From the NCBI RefSeq assembly GCF_034190915.1, contig NW_026947491.1, forward strand, positions 22,260,101 through 22,324,100: a stretch of 64,000 bases of DNA. Direction: 5' to 3'. The position numbers were made by a program, and so were the translations under genes. Below, one piece after another: positions 63,189 through 64,000 of the stretch; position 1 is the first letter of the stretch; each line of letters begins with the position of its first letter. This DNA is from Cavia porcellus. Lineage: Eukaryota > Chordata > Mammalia > Rodentia > Caviidae. The notes under the pieces are model-generated. The model searched no databases and was not told where the DNA came from. It worked only from the letters and a program-made list of their open reading frames with translations.

Positions 63189-64000
63189 TTAACATGTTTT
63201 CTTGTTTGTGTGAGTTCTTTCATGTCTTTGATATGACTGCTGTGTAGTGAATGCCTTCCCACACTGCTGGCACACATAAGGATTATCCCCAGTGTGGCTA
63301 CTTTCATGTCTTTTATAATAACTCTTTGTAGCAAATGCTTTTCCACAGTGCTTACACACATAAGGTTTCTCCCCAGTGTGTGTTCTTTCATGTCTCTTAC
63401 AACTAACCTTTATACTGTATGCTTTTCCACATTGCTTGCACACATAAGGTTTTTCCCCAGTGTGTGTTCTTTCATGTCCTTGACAAGATCGGTGTGTAGT
63501 GAATGCCTTCCCACAGTGCATACACACATAAGGTTTTTCCCCAGTGTGAGTTCTTTCATGTATTTGACAAGATTGATGTTTAATGAATGCCTTCCCACAG
63601 TGTTTGCATGCATAAAGTTTCTCCCCTGTGTGAATTTTTTCATGTAGTTTATGGTAACACTTTGTAGTGAATGCCTTCCCACATCGCTGGCACACATAAG
63701 GTTTCTCCCCAGTGTGAATTCTCTCATGTATTTGACAAGTTTCATGCACTGTGAAAGCCTTTCCGCAGTGCTTGCACACATATGGCTTCTCCCCACTGTG
63801 AGATCTTTCATGTCTTTTATAATTACTCCTCATGTTGAATGCTTTTCCACATTGCTTGCACACGTAAGGTTTCTCCCCAGTGTGACTTCTTTCATGTCTC
63901 CTACAACTAATCTTTATGCTGTATGCTTTTCCACATTGCTTACATACGTAAGATTTCTCACCAGTGTGAGTTCTTTCATGCATTTGACAATATTGGTGTG
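63189..64000 (-). CDS. Zinc-finger gene E: C2H2 finger exon, cut by right window edge
   Basis: C-terminal part of a further KZFP on the minus strand; the frame is open to the window edge ([11 protein letters not shown] at the edge), so the spacer, KRAB exons and promoter lie to the right. Nine complete 28-residue fingers and the end of a tenth are visible, all with intact C2H2 residues and TGEKPY linkers. It ends THTNKKTC then stop, shortly after the last His, and eroded finger sequence follows. Helices include [11 protein letters not shown] and [11 protein letters not shown], a near-duplicate pair six fingers apart, and the AY instead of AF core also found in one finger of B. It is probably a functional nuclear repressor, but the rest is not visible. 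Confidence 0.88.
   Translation of the reverse strand, partial: HQYCQMHERTHTGEKSYVCKQCGKAYSIKISCRRHERSHTGEKPYVCKQCGKAFNMRSNYKRHERSHSGEKPYVCKHCGKAFTVHETCQIHERIHTGEKPYVCQRCGKAFTTKCYHKLHEKIHTGEKLYACKHCGKAFIKHQSCQIHERTHTGEKPYVCMHCGKAFTTHRSCQGHERTHTGEKPYVCKQCGKAYSIKVSCKRHERTHTGEKPYVCKHCGKAFATKSYYKRHESSHTGDNPYVCQQCGKAFTTQQSYQRHERTHTNKKTC

Overview
The window is mammalian nuclear DNA, most likely from a rodent. The evidence is a cluster of KRAB C2H2 zinc-finger (KZFP) genes with mammalian exon structure, rodent-type B1 SINEs, and about 35 copies of a tRNA-derived, ID-like SINE. That SINE ends in a non-pure A tail (gaaaaagacaaaa) and does not look like the ID consensus of mouse or rat, so a rodent outside the mouse/rat family is likely. 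I cannot name the species.

Five paralogous zinc-finger loci are present. A (+) is cut by the left edge. B (+) spans 6.0-22.1 kb. C (-) lies at 36.3-32.7 kb and is a pseudogene. D (-) spans 53.1-41.6 kb. E (-) is cut by the right edge. For B and D the whole exon set can be read: a first exon ending in ATG, a 127-bp KRAB-A exon, a 61-bp KRAB-b/C exon, and one large finger exon, with compatible phases throughout. The proteins should be nuclear, sequence-specific DNA-binding repressors acting through KRAB recruitment of TRIM28/KAP1. Their fingers are unusually alike and mostly carry Cys, Tyr or Ser where the finger helix normally has Leu.

A, B, C and E are followed by the same 3' cassette: 3'UTR, AT-rich spacer, then an LTR-like block and degraded pol (RT, RNase H, integrase, dUTPase-like) of a class III (ERV-L-like) endogenous retrovirus. 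D has the same cassette but it is cut short inside a SINE before the LTR. Transcription direction flips between B and C, and the flip coincides with a head-to-head junction of ERV pol fragments near 25.19 kb, so the cluster appears to have grown by direct and inverted duplication of gene-plus-ERV units.

Layout: 0-1 kb gene A; 1-5.4 kb its 3' region, ERV and an L1 3' end; 5.8-6.0 kb promoter and first exon of B; 6-17.9 kb intron 1 of B, filled by an antisense L1 (about 7.8-13.6 kb) and sense L1 fragments; 18-22.1 kb KRAB and finger exons of B; 22-32.6 kb ERV fragments and a solo LTR; 32.7-36.3 kb pseudogene C; 37.5-39.5 kb an L1 that has 5' region, ORF1 and 3' end but no ORF2; 40.3-43.7 kb 3' region and fingers of D; 45.5-45.9 kb KRAB exons of D; 46-53.1 kb intron 1 of D; 53.1-53.35 kb promoter of D; 54.2-54.85 kb an RPL11 retropseudogene inside an LTR; 55.4-56.05 kb a CpG-rich block; 57.5-62.2 kb a decayed ERV with both LTR-like ends; 62.2-64 kb 3' region and fingers of E. 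There are no bacterial-type features, tRNA genes (other than SINE bodies) or CRISPR arrays.
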